Assembly: GCA_024734495.1 (NCBI GenBank)
Contig: JALMQS010000841.1
Coordinates: forward strand, 5,769,697-5,833,696
Direction: 5' to 3'
DNA: 64,000 bases
Source of the DNA: Forficula auricularia
Lineage: Eukaryota; Arthropoda; Insecta; Dermaptera; Forficulidae
Shown: piece after piece, positions 34,282-44,130 of the stretch
Layout: the number at the start of each line of letters is the position of its first letter
How positions within the stretch are numbered: the first letter of the stretch is position 1
Program-made: the position numbers and the translations under genes
The notes under the pieces: generated by a model
Database searches by the model: none
The model's input: only the letters and a program-made list of their open reading frames with translations
Told to the model about the DNA's origin: nothing

Positions 34282-34337
34282 CTTGAAAGCTCTGGATGCT
34301 CAAATTGCCTGAGAACAAGATAATCTGGACCACATTT
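34282..34337 (-). CDS. candidate 56-nt exon (alternative?)
   Basis: GCTGTTTATTACAG precedes 34337 and TTTCAAG|GTAGCC follows 34282 on the - strand. Two frames are open: KCGPDYLVLRQFEHPELS and NVVQIILFSGNLSIQSFQ. Neither matches the phase left by the exon at 34576-34702, while the second hands over correctly to 33471-33614. It may be alternatively spliced or non-coding. Confidence 0.4.
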
Positions 34338-34575
34338 CTGTAATAAACAGCAATTGTAAGAAACATAACCAACAATCTAGAAATCGAGATCGATTTGTAA
34401 CTAAGCCGATAGATCGAAATGAGTGACTAATGAAAAGATACTGTTTTACATATTGTCAAAAATATAAAAATGGGAAAAATCACAATTAAATACAAATAAC
34501 ATTACACTATAATATAATATGATTGATTATTAGTATTAAATAGATAATATTAAAAAATAATTGTTAAATTCTCAC

Positions 34576-34702
34576 CTTTAAGATGGTTATAGCGCGGAGG
34601 TAATTCTTTATCGGGCGGCTGGGTTCTAACTGGGCTCGTTTGACCTCTCCGCTCACACCTCAGACCACAGCGTTGCGCTGGATTGCCGGCAGATGGCTCA
34701 AG
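34576..34702 (-). CDS. candidate 127-nt coding exon of the - strand gene
   Basis: TTTTATTATAG (acceptor) precedes 34702 and CTTAAAG|GTGAGAA (donor) follows 34576. Only phase 0 is open: LEPSAGNPAQRCGLRCERRG then QTSPVRTQPPDKELPPRYNH. It ends one base into a codon, and joining that G to the GG that starts 33614-33471 makes a Gly codon and continues the open frame. The matching phases support two real consecutive exons. The product is Pro/Arg-rich without a known domain. Confidence 0.5.
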
Positions 34703-35058
34703 CTATAATAAAATTGCAGTATGTTAGAAATTTTTTTTTTAATTTTTAAATAAAATTTAAATTTATTTTAAGTCTTAAATTAATGTTTTTTTTTAAATTT
34801 TAAATTAAAATTTTTTGTTAATTTCAAGTCATTATTAAAGAATTAGGAAATATTTGAAATCTTTAGAAAATAGGTTTAAATAGGCTTAAAGAGATTTGAA
34901 ATTAAAATTAAATGAAATTCAAAATTTGAATTCTAGTACGTTTGAAGTTTTTCTTCGGAGGCAGACGGATTGATTTATTGCTGAGGATTGAATGGAAGGC
35001 ATTCCAAGAATTAAAAAAAAGATTATTTCCAATAAAATAATATTTAATAGGTTTTTGG

Positions 35059-35094
35059 AACCGAGGTTTCGGAGGATCTTCCCCTCTTCTTCAG
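35059..35094 (-). ncRNA. hammerhead-like motif, decayed (- strand)
   Basis: CTGAAGA (35094-35088), GAGGGGAAGATCCTCC stem-loop, GAAAC (35070-35066), CTCG loop and GTT. CTGAAGA departs from CTGATGA at one position, so cleavage is unlikely. Confidence 0.45.
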
Positions 35095-35110
35095 GGTTCC
35101 TTAATTGACC

Positions 35111-35702
35111 CAGGGCCGGATAAAGGGCGATTGGGCCCAATCGGACCCCGAGTTACCATCAAATGAAATCTATTTTTCCTTCAGAATTTTTTGAAAATCC
35201 GTTTAAAATGTTCAGATTTTTATCGGATAATGAGAGAGCAACGGCATTTCCAAACTTGTTTATTGCTCTCCGAATATTCTTAACAATTCCAGTAAACGTT
35301 GCTTCTGGAGAGAGATCATTTTCCAGGCTAAAACTAATAAAAAACTATCTGAGATCGACAATGAATCAGGATAGATTAAATAGTTTAGCAATTATGTCGA
35401 TTGAAAGTGAAGTCGCAAGGAAATTAGATTTTCAAACAATTTTAGAAGAATTTACAGAACGAAAACTTAGAAATATGTAAATTGTATTCATATTCGGTGA
35501 TGTAAATTTATATTCAATAAATGTTTTTGTATTTTGAACATTTTTATTTTTTAATTTATGTAGAAGTTACCTATCTGATGATGCATGACATTTGATATAT
35601 ATATATATACTGAATTTGAATTTTATTTAAATATTTAATATATAGACAGGGCCCCGCAAAAAAAAATCCAATCGGGCCCCGCACCTATTCGATCCGGGCC
35701 TG
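35111..35702 (+). mobile_element. hAT element with perfect 8-bp target duplication
   Basis: CAGGGCCGGATAAAGGGC at the left and GATCCGGGCCTG at the right are inverted, and AATTGACC flanks both sides (35103-35110, 35703-35710). It is 592 bp long and keeps only the 3' end of a transposase gene. It sits in the centre of the older inverted repeat 34986-35832. Confidence 0.93.
35163..35480 (+). pseudogene. hAT transposase C-terminus (ZMYM1-like hATC domain)
   Basis: The 105-residue frame holds the hAT dimerisation domain: ALRIFLTIPVNVASGERSFS then RLKLIKNYLRSTMNQDRLNS and LAIMSIESE. The ATG at 35163 is internal to the original gene. The DDE/RNase H-like core is absent, so it is a gene end carried by a deleted element, though without a stop or shift in the part that remains. 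Confidence 0.9.
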
Positions 35703-35720
35703 AATTGACCTTTTTGAACC

Positions 35721-35756
35721 CTGAATAAAGTGGGAATATCCTCCCAAACGTCCGTT
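35721..35756 (+). ncRNA. hammerhead-like motif, decayed (+ strand)
   Basis: CTGAATA, stem GTGGG...CCTCCC, AAAC, TCCG-type loop and GTT, opposed to the - strand copy at 35059-35094. Confidence 0.4.
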
Positions 35757-36114
35757 CCGAAAACCTAATAAATATTCTTTTATTGGAAATAATATTTTTT
35801 TAATTCCTGGACTGCCTTCCATTCAATCTTTTACTTTGATGCGTACAAAGCTTACTTGATGTATTGTTAATCGTTTTATTGTTTGTATTTATTTTTATAT
35901 GTTGATGTTGTTGTTAAATAAATGTCTTTAATGAGATTACGAGTTCTTAATTAATATGATCGTAATATTGGCGCCCGAACAATGTGAAAATGATAAGAAA
36001 ACCTAGTGGACCACTAGCGAAGAGGAATAAGAAAAATGATTTTGCGAATATGGAAATAACGAGGGGGAGATATCGAAGATCAAGGATCATATAAAAAAAG
36101 GTGAGCATAGAGTA

Positions 36115-36932
36115 ATGGATTTGGGAGAGGAGGTGAATAAATTAAAAAATGAATTCGAAAAAATAATAAAAAAATTAAAAGATGATTTGGAAGAGGAAAA
36201 AAACAAGAGGATAGAGTTGGAAGAAATAATAAAAAGGAAGGAAAATTCGGAAAAGGGAAGTGATTTCGAGATTAATAGGAATATTCAATTAGCAGACGTG
36301 GGAAAATTCCTTCCGGTGTTTAGAGCTCTCCCAGAGGAAGATCCGAAGTTATTTTTAAAAAGGTCGAGAATACTCTATTAAAATATAAAGTACCGGAATA
36401 TGTTTGGCTCATGGTGGTTTCGGATCAGTTGTTAGATAAGGCCAAGACATGGTGGCGGGTGGTCAATCAATTTCCAGCGTTGGATTGGAAAGATTTTAAA
36501 ATGAAATTTCTCCGAGAATACGATAGTTTAATCGTAGTCTCAAAGTTAAAGGTTATGTTTTATGAGGAGAAACAGAGAAAAGACGAACCTATAAGGTTAT
36601 TTATTGAGAATAAGATGGCTTTATATAAGAGAGTTTTTCCGGACGAAGATGCTGGTTCAATCCTTCAAGTTTTAGTGGAGATGATTACTCCACGTGTTAG
36701 ATCGTCCATTAGGGGAATGGAATTCACTGATATTGAAGGGTTTATGCAGACGGTAGAAGAAATAGAAAGGGATTTAAAGGATATGGATAAAGAAGAGAAG
36801 ACAAGTCCCACTCAGGATAGACGTTTTTGTGGATTCTGTAGGCGGGAAGGACATGGGGAAGAGACGTGCTTCAAGAAGGGAAACGAGTGGAGGGGCAAGG
36901 AAAAAGGGAGTTCCTTGTCCAAAAAGCAGTAG
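36115..36932 (+). pseudogene. gag gene with one frameshift (coiled coil, capsid, zinc knuckle)
   Basis: From ATG 36115 the product begins with a Glu/Lys-rich coiled coil (about residues 5-45: LKDDLEEEKNKRIELEEIIK). A frameshift in the A-run near 36355-36362 moves translation into the frame 36411-36932, which continues the capsid-like region (DKAKTWWRVVNQFPALDWKD FKMKFLREY) and ends in a CCHC zinc knuckle, CGFCRREGHGEETC. Gag would form the particle that packages the RNA. The A-run shift may be a disabling mutation or a sequencing error, since everything else is intact. Confidence 0.85.
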
Positions 36933-37444
36933 GATTCCCTAAGAAAGTAGGAATAGAAAGTGAGATCGCTAGTCATATTATTTGTTGTGAGAATAAATTT
37001 TCGGAAATCATTCGGCCATCAATGGAATTACAAATAGAGGAAAGAAGAAAGGTATTAACTAATGAAGATGATTTAATTCCGTACTGGTTGAAGGAAGTCA
37101 AGAAGGATGAGTTGAATATAATGGAAGAGGAGAAACTAGATGCTGGGCAGATGAAATTAAATCAAGATAAGAAAGAGTTATTTCATCAAATAAAATTATA
37201 TTTAGAAAAATCGATCTTACCTAGAAATTCGAAAGTAAGAAAGAAGATATTAAGATTGGCACCACATTTCATTTTAATTAACGAAGTGTTGTATAGATTG
37301 GACGGGGATAAGAATGGAGAGGAAGCGTATAGATTGGTAGTGACTCAAGAGGACGGAGCAAAAATTATTGAAAATAGTCAGGAAAGGGGAAGGCTAGTTA
37401 AATATCATTCGAGTTATTTTAAACCTAGGAAGAAAGAAGAATGA
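36866..37444 (+). CDS. remnant pol: spacer, integrase N-terminal edge fused to its C-terminal end
   Basis: The frame overlaps the end of gag by ~70 nt. It has no protease, reverse transcriptase or RNase H motifs. The region IKLYLEKSILPRNSKVRKKI ... LYRLDGDKNGEEAYRLVV resembles the start of Ty3-type integrases just before the HHCC zinc-binding motif. That motif and the DDE core are missing, and the frame jumps to an integrase-type end (RGRLVKYHSSYFKPRKKEE), with stop at 37442-37444. A clean deletion removed the enzyme-coding part, making a non-autonomous, gag-carrying element. Confidence 0.75.
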   Translation: MLQEGKRVEGQGKREFLVQKAVGFPKKVGIESEIASHIICCENKFSEIIRPSMELQIEERRKVLTNEDDLIPYWLKEVKKDELNIMEEEKLDAGQMKLNQDKKELFHQIKLYLEKSILPRNSKVRKKILRLAPHFILINEVLYRLDGDKNGEEAYRLVVTQEDGAKIIENSQERGRLVKYHSSYFKPRKKEE

Positions 37445-37712
37445 TCCTGTGAGAAGCTGCGTCCGTGTTCTAAGGAGGGGAGAATTGATGCGTACAAAGC
37501 TTACTTGATGTATTGTTAATCGTTTTATTGTTTGTATTTATTTTTATATGTTGATGTTGTTGTTAAATAAATGTCTTTAATGAGATTACGAGTTCTTAAT
37601 TAATATGATCGTAATAACTTTGAATTTTAGATGTAAATCATAGACAAAGGAACATTGTAGCCAGGTGTAAAATTAATTTGAAATAAAAATCAATTTATTT
37701 TCATTTTCTTAC

Positions 37713-37761
37713 CAAAATTTCTGCCGAGTTCGGCCATGATCATTGCCTCGATGTTCACAAT
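37713..37761 (-). CDS. candidate first coding exon of the - strand gene
   Basis: On the - strand AATCATGGCC-type context gives ATG at 37743-37741 and a better-placed ATG at 37737-37735 (ATCATGGCC). It reads MIMAELGRNF and one base of Gly before TTTTG|GTAAGAAAA, a consensus donor. The upstream AATTAAAG could be an acceptor but is weak, so this may be the start exon. Its phase (1) fits directly onto 33471-33614, not onto 34576-34702. Confidence 0.4.
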
Positions 37762-38651
37762 CTTTAATTATAAATTAATAGAAATTTTAATCGTAATTAT
37801 TAGGCTAGAGGCCAAATTTAAAATTAAATCTTCATGTAAGTCCAGGTAAGCTCAGTGAAAATATTGGGAATGATAGAGCTAAAAATCTAAAACTTGCCAC
37901 AAAGCTGAAGCAAAATCTTGTGAGTAGAATTTCAGTTCATTAGAATCAATTTTTTTCTAAATTTTTTCATTTGTTTAGTTCTCTACGATAAAAACTCGTA
38001 TAAGAAAAATAAAAAATGTATATTTTGAGAGATTTTTTTATTTTGGCAAAATCTCTAATAGTATGTTTTTTGTAAAAACAAATGAATGTATCAAAGGTGG
38101 CCAAAATTGGGGAAGGGTGGGGGGTTCAAAAAATTTGATCTATCAACATAAGTCTCAGATCCTTTAATGGAAAACGAAGTTTTGGACATGAACCCTATAT
38201 GACCTTATGAAAATGACTCAGTATGTGGTGTGGTGGGAAGGGGTCAAAACTATTTTCAAAAAAAATTCTAAGATAGGTGATATTTCTAATAAAATAGTCT
38301 CATAATTAAAAGGAGATATTATTAATTGCTAATGGGCCCAAAATTAAGAGGGATGAAGGGGGGTTCCGTAATAATTAAAAATTATTTTAATTCAATATTT
38401 ACTATAGATAAGAGAGGACCCAGGTGTATAGTAAAGTCATGTGGATGGCCACATCAGTTTATTTCAATTGAGAAAATGAATCAGCTGAGCAATTTGAGAA
38501 AATTAATTTTAAAAATATACAAAACCCAAAGTTCAACTTTTGAAAAGCCCATACTCAATGGTTTGTATTCTACATTCTTTTATGTAGTTAGTCATGAATT
38601 ACAAGAAAAAATGAAATGATTAAAACATGTGTAATTAATATAGATAATTAA
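37762..38651. other. AT-rich spacer with a dispersed-repeat end
   Basis: GTATAGTAAAGTCATGTGGA near 38428 matches the end of the dispersed C-rich repeat. Otherwise nothing recognised. Confidence 0.45.
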
Positions 38652-39763
38652 TCCTTCACTGCATGATTTTTTTAATTGGAATGAAAAAAATTGAAATTAT
38701 ATCAGTTTTTGTGTTTTATTTAAGGGAAAAATATTAAAAAAATTAGAACAAGAATTTGATAAAAATAAACATCCCTAGTAGCACAATGTTTCAAACTATA
38801 TAGTAACTAGGGATAGCTTCTTCTTCTTCGAGTGCCATACCCGAAACGGGTGTCGGCTCCTCTCCACATATACCTGTGCTGAGTGTGTTTAGTTGTTTTA
38901 CACAGATATACGGGACCTACTTTTTAACGCCGGTTCCGAACGGCTAATTTGGAGAGGTTACTAGGCAATTATACTCTTGGTAGGTTGCCATTACTTTCCA
39001 AGAGGAGGCGACTGCAAATATATATCTGCCGAGACTCGGTCTCGAACCAGCGATCTTCGAGTCAGCGACCCAACACTCTAGCCTCTGACCCACAGTCTCT
39101 GGGATAGCTACTAGGGATAATTTATGTGTTGTATCATATATGATATATTGTGTGAATGGTCTTACGTTCTATTTACATGGAAAGATTATTATTCTTGTTC
39201 AAACATAAATGTACTTCACATTTTTCACACTGTATATAAGATAAATGATTACATGTCGGTAACTTGTATCTTTGTCTTACTATTTTCACTACTGGGATGT
39301 GAAAAATACCATCCAATATATGTCCCATTTACATGATGTATCAGATATGATACAATTAGAAAAATATACAAAACAACAAAAATATAACTTTTATTAGATC
39401 AACGATGTTAAATATTAGCTTATAAAATACATTCCTGTTTTATACTTCAGTATTATTTATTTATTTATTTATTTCTGCCTTTCCTTACCCCCTTTTTCTA
39501 TTTTATTATTGTAGCCAAAATGGTTCAAAATGAGGATGCTATGTACACACTCTGTGAAAGGTCGAAGGATGTATGCAGAATGCAAAACAAATAACTTTAT
39601 TTGTAGTGCAGTGACAAATAGCGGAAATATTTTGAACTAGATATATTCTTCCTTTTGTATTAAATGAAATAAAATGTGTAGAATAGTAAGAAAACACTTG
39701 CTTAGTTTACTAAATATCAGATTTGTTTACTGTATCAGATATGATACACTATGCGGCGAAGGG
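38652..39763. mobile_element. piggyBac-like element, non-autonomous, containing a SINE
   Basis: The ends TCCTTCACTGCAT and ATGCGGCGAAGGG are inverted and flanked by TTAA (38648-38651, 39764-39767), as for piggyBac. Inside, the palindrome GTATCAGATATGATACA recurs (about 39343 and 39732), with a related GTATCATATATGATATA near 39132. A SINE (38816-39109) is nested. No transposase was recognised. Confidence 0.75.
38816..39109 (-). repeat. tRNA-derived SINE with 10-bp target duplication
   Basis: ACTAGGGATA lies at both ends (38806-38815, 39110-39119). On the - strand a GGGTCAGAGGCTAGAG A-box-like sequence and GGTTCGAGACC B box are at the 5' end, and the element finishes in a GAAGAAGAAG tract. This is the layout of a tRNA-derived SINE. 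Confidence 0.8.
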
Positions 39764-39799
39764 TTAAATAAATATATAATTAAATTAAATTTACCTACC

Positions 39800-39880
39800 G
39801 GTTGCCTCGAGTCGGATTCGAACCCGGGTCCACTTGATTAGCCGCCTGGTACGCTAACCCCTCGGCTAAGCCGACCCCCA
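39800..39880 (-). repeat. tRNA-like sequence (SINE head or tRNA relic)
   Basis: On the - strand TTAGCCGAGGGGTTAGCG (A box) is followed by GGGTTCGAATCC (B box). The T and acceptor stems do not pair properly, so it is not called as a working tRNA gene. Confidence 0.5.
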
Positions 39881-40801
39881 ATTTTTAATTTTATTTCTTT
39901 TTTTACTTGATCTTTATAAGAATGCCTTTCGAATCCATCGTAAGATATTAATTAAAACAAGACAATTTATTCTTAATAATCAACTTCCATGTGTGATCCT
40001 CAGACTACTTTCAAACATTGGGGTAGTTAGGGAATTTGCCGGGCAGCTAATTAGCTATCCCAAGGTTTCAATTTCAGTATTACGATTAGAACTAACTTTT
40101 TATTAGAATTGACAAATTTTGGAAATAACGAAATAATTTAATGAGAAATTCATAAGTGATAGATGTCTCGTAATAATGAAGTTTCAATTTTTCTAGGGGG
40201 GTAATGAATTTTGTAGTGTAGACTGCCTCCCTTGCCCCTCGCCCCCATCTAACTACGCCCATGGTAAAAACCTTGATATTTTTCTCAAAGAAATTTCATG
40301 TTCAAGACCAATATAATATGCAAAGTATTTTTTGTCAGAGATCCAGAGAAATTAAAAAATTTTAACATAAAAAAAATCTCAAAGGTAAATTTTTTCCCTA
40401 GATAAAATTTTCTCGTCCTCTTTCATCTTAATATCTTTGTAATGTGAAAAAAGAAAAGAAATGTCAAATATGTATAATTTACCTATATATAAATACCAAG
40501 ACAACGAATTCTGTGCCTTGTAATTTTTTTCTATATACATTTTTTGATGGGAGAATTTTTAAAAGTCTATTTAAAAAGTGGAACTCGTTTTATTATAATT
40601 TATAGCTATTCAAAAATCCGCGAAAATAAAAACACTCAGACATTTAATTCTAATAATTATTTGAAAAATTACAATATACCTAGAATAAAGTTTCAAATAC
40701 CTACAATTTATCTATTTTTCTATACATTAAAAAAAACAGAAATTACTCCAAATAAGTAATCAAGCAAAAGCAGTGAGAGGAATATATAATAAAATGTATA
40801 T
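39881..40801. other. AT-rich spacer
   Basis: The 71-codon frame at 40544-40759 is low-complexity and lacks support. Nothing else recognised. Confidence 0.45.
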
Positions 40802-41130
40802 CAGTGGCATGTGGTCCATGAATGCTGTGGATGTGGTGCATCCCTAAAACTTCAAACGTTTAGAATATTTTTCATAAATATCGACTTAAACTATTTAAAT
40901 TTTCAAATTATTATCCATTATTTCAAATATTTCTATAAAAAAAATTTTTTGTTTTGAAAAGTAGGTATATTGGTTCTCGAAGTGAAATAAAATTGTTGCA
41001 TAGTTTCAAGGGAAATGAAAATGAATGATTTTTCCGAAAAGGGCGCGGATAGAAGGTGTACAGTTCCTGCCTGGTAGGTATATCTTCAAGTTCAAGCATG
41101 TCAAAGACAAGCCTAAACTAGTTTTAGTCG
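40802..41130 (+). mobile_element. hAT-type left terminus
   Basis: CAGTGGCATGTGGTCCATG (40802-40820) followed by GCTGTGGATGTGGTGCATCC is the counterpart of the end at 10542. Right end and transposase not found. Confidence 0.5.
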
Positions 41131-41367
41131 AATAAAAATTGTTCTCACTGAGAAATCGATAACTTGAGAACGGATAGTTTGTAAAAGTTCAATCTGCCAA
41201 CACAATGTTCATTTGTCCAAAAAAAGGCTCAATTTATGAGCTTTCTAGCTTGAACAATTTTTAAAAAATGCTGGACATATTGAGAGAAAGTCGTTTCCTT
41301 AAATGGCCCTTGAAGGGATGTGACTAATAAAGTGAAATATGACATAAAATTTTGAAAAATAATTTTT

Positions 41368-42058
41368 AAGAAAAAATAAAACCGACTTCAAAAAAATTAA
41401 ATACAACAAATAAAATACACTAAAGGTATAAAATAATTATTATCTTATTTAATTACAACTAAACGACGAAATATTAACATGAAATTACTTTTTGAAGTCG
41501 GTGCCAAACATATACCTTTTATGAATCGCACTCGACGGATCTTACTTAGTACGTTTGGTGGGTATGCTCGCTTATAGGTATGGTTTGTTTTTGGCACCGA
41601 CTTCAAAAAGTAATTTCATGTTAATATTTCGTCGTTTAGTTGTAACTAAATAAGATAATAATTATTTTATACCTTTTAGTGTATTTTATTTGTTGCATTT
41701 AATTTTGTTAAAGTCGGTTTTATTTTTTCTTAAAAATTATTTTTATTTTTCTATTTTTAGTGATGTTATTAATAGTGATCATATGATCAGAACTTGACCA
41801 AATTAATATGGCACCATCCCTAAGATACCCACTTTCTAATAAAAAAAGAATCATCGAAATCGGTTCATAAACAAAGAAGTTAGGCCTGAACAAACCTAAT
41901 ATAAAAAAATCGGGACCAATCGGAAGGTAGACTGAACCCAATGCAAATTTTTTTTCAAAATCGGTTCACAATTGGCGGATATATGAGGTAACATAGACAC
42001 AAAAAAAAAAAAATCAGTCGAATAGAGAACCTCCTCCTTTTTTTGAAGTCGGTTAAAA
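41368..42058. mobile_element. GACTTC repeat family, copy 3 (most intact)
   Basis: It runs from AAAACCGACTTCAAAAAAAT to the inverted GAACCTCCTCC...GAAGTCGGTT end, with the internal GACTTC inversions of copy 1. The GATGTTATTAATAGTGATCA segment is uninterrupted here. Confidence 0.7.
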
Positions 42059-42394
42059 ATTAAGCTGGGCCTATTGTACCAAGTTTCAACTTTGTGATTC
42101 AAGCTCTTCGCTGACAAAAAATTGACAAATCTGCAAACTTTGCCAAGAACCTACACTGGTAAAAATTTCTTATATAATTTTACTGTTAAAAATTTGCAAG
42201 TCTAGCCTCAAAACTTTTAAGTAATATTACATACCATTATTGTAATCTTGCAACATATTTTTTACTAATAGGTGTCTAATTAATACAAGAAAAAAGTAAT
42301 TTGTATTTTTGCAATAAGAAAAAAGTAAAGTTACAATTTATTTTTGTATTTTTGCAATGAGTTAATGTGATTTTAACAATATAACATAATAGTA

Positions 42395-42600
42395 CCTGGA
42401 GCCACCGAGGGATGCACGGTAACCCCTGACCCCCCCTCCCCCTCCTGAAACCACACATCTCGCCCCCACCATTGCACCCCCACTCCGCCCCACCCCACCC
42501 CAACCGCGCCTCCCTCCCCGGATCCACCACAACTGCACCCCACCTCCTGCATCTCCCACATCCACCACACCTTCATCCAGTTTTTGCATTTCTAGCTTTC
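42395..42600. repeat. C-rich low-complexity tract
   Basis: About 180 bp of CCACC/CCCCA-type sequence, like the C-rich part of the dispersed repeat at 4868. The three overlapping - strand Gly/Trp-rich frames here are artefacts of the composition. Confidence 0.75.
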
Positions 42601-44130
42601 TAATGGTCTACATATTATGTGTATATTTGTTTACTCGTACACCAATTTGCCCACATTCGTTCATATTGATAAATATTATAAAAAAATAAATAGGAAAATA
42701 ATAATAAAAAAATAATCGTATAGGATCTGAAATAAAAACATAAAATTAAATAAGATTTGTTTCCAAGTTATATAAAAAAGCCACTTCAACCACTTTATTT
42801 GTAAACACACCTGTAATGTTATGACTTAGACACCTGTTAATTAAAAACAAAAAATTCCTGATTTTAATATAATATATTAATATTTGCTATAACCTATTAG
42901 TGGGTTTTAAAATTAAAAAACCAATTAAAAAATAAAAGATAATTGAAAAAAATGTAAACAAACTTTTTTATTGAGATTTTCATCTATCAATAATTACTTT
43001 AATTATGAAAAGATCAATTAAGATTAAATTTGTCGAGGTCCAGACCTAGCCAGAACATTTTCTCATCCTCAAACTTGTTAATAGAATTTGTTTCATCAAA
43101 ATCGGTAGAGCCGTTTTCAAAATAGAACTAAGATACAAATAAATATACAATCAAATAAATAAATATATAAACAAACAATTTTTGATCGTTTAATAAGAGT
43201 AGATTTTTATTTTGATATACGCAATCTTGTAAATTTCCTATTTATTTGTATTTTAAACATATAAAATTTTCACTTGTTCCAATACTAGTTTTCGATTTAA
43301 TTTCATTTATTTTAGTTTATTCTAATTAAAATCTAATTTATTAAAATCTAATCTAAGTGTAAAAGTTTTGAGCTGCAATTCTTAAGCTCTGAATAAACTT
43401 CCTATAAAGATTTTTTTCTTAACATTTAAAATGAATTTTAATTGGTTCAAAAAAAGCCTTGTTCAGCAAATGAAGGCAAAAAAATTCGATTTAGAATTCT
43501 ATTTATCCAAAGTGGATAACTTCATTGAAAAGCTGCCAACACACAGATTAAATGACTAATAGGAAAAAATTCCGACACACGTTACAGCACATTATGTTCG
43601 AAAATGCATCAAAAGAGACGCCAAACGGTGAGATCAGCAAATCTGATTTTTTTGCTAACAAACTTTGAAAAGTAGATGATAATTTGATTAAAGAGTATAA
43701 TAGAATCCATTGAAAAAAAAATATAACTCTACTATCAATCAGTGATATATACAAATAATAGTCAAAGAAATAATATTTTATAATGAAAATTACAAGAAAC
43801 TACTTTATTAAAGATGTTTCACCTTGCACCAACACCACAATCTCTACTGATTAAAAATTACAAGAGGTTGTCATCATCTTCTAAATCCGAGGAGTTTTAT
43901 ATAATTTTTATTATAATTTTATGTCAGTTCATTAGAAATCTGAACTCTTAATGAGGAAATTCAATTTATTTTGCATTTTTTACCGAAAAATCTGAAAATA
44001 GAACTTTATCCAACCCCAACAATAATAATATAGTTTTGTGTCTCAACTATCTATAGACCAATTTCTAATAATGGTCATGAATTAAATAATATTTTTCTAT
44101 TTTTTATGATTTTTCCCATACAGGTGTGAC
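42601..44130. other. AT-rich stretch with short coding-like relics
   Basis: A 42-codon + strand frame at about 43431-43558 (MNFNWFKKSLVQQMKAKKFD) is followed by another short one (MFENASKETPNGEISKSDFF). They might be transposon gene relics. Not assigned. Confidence 0.3.

Larger units (their letters stand above)
34986..35832. mobile_element. hammerhead-type inverted repeat, split by a hAT element
   Basis: The arms 34986-35102 and 35711-35832 are inverted copies (GATTGAATGGAAGGC ... AGGGTTC). Each holds a degenerate hammerhead core. Before the hAT (35111-35702) inserted into its middle, the element was a ~255-bp palindrome. Related arm sequence (GGACTGCCTTCATCCAATCC) occurs at about 46300. Confidence 0.75.
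35837..37616 (+). mobile_element. Ty3-type LTR retrotransposon, internally deleted, identical LTRs
   Basis: LTRs of 131 bp (35837-35967, 37486-37616), TGATGCG...GTAATA, are identical base for base. ACTT flanks both sides (35833-35836, 37617-37620). A primer-binding site TGGCGCCCGAAC (35969-35980) follows the 5' LTR and a polypurine tract (AAGGAGGGGAGAAT, 37472-37485) precedes the 3' LTR. Inside are gag and the far end of pol only. It lies in the long intron between candidate exons at 34702 and 37713. Confidence 0.95.

Noticed and set aside
39800..39880. Functional tRNA gene on the - strand
   Set aside because: A and B boxes are good, but acceptor and T stems do not pair; treated as SINE-like.
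42276..42589. Three overlapping Gly/Trp-rich frames on the - strand
   Set aside because: They are produced by a C-rich low-complexity tract of the dispersed repeat; all three frames are open for that reason.
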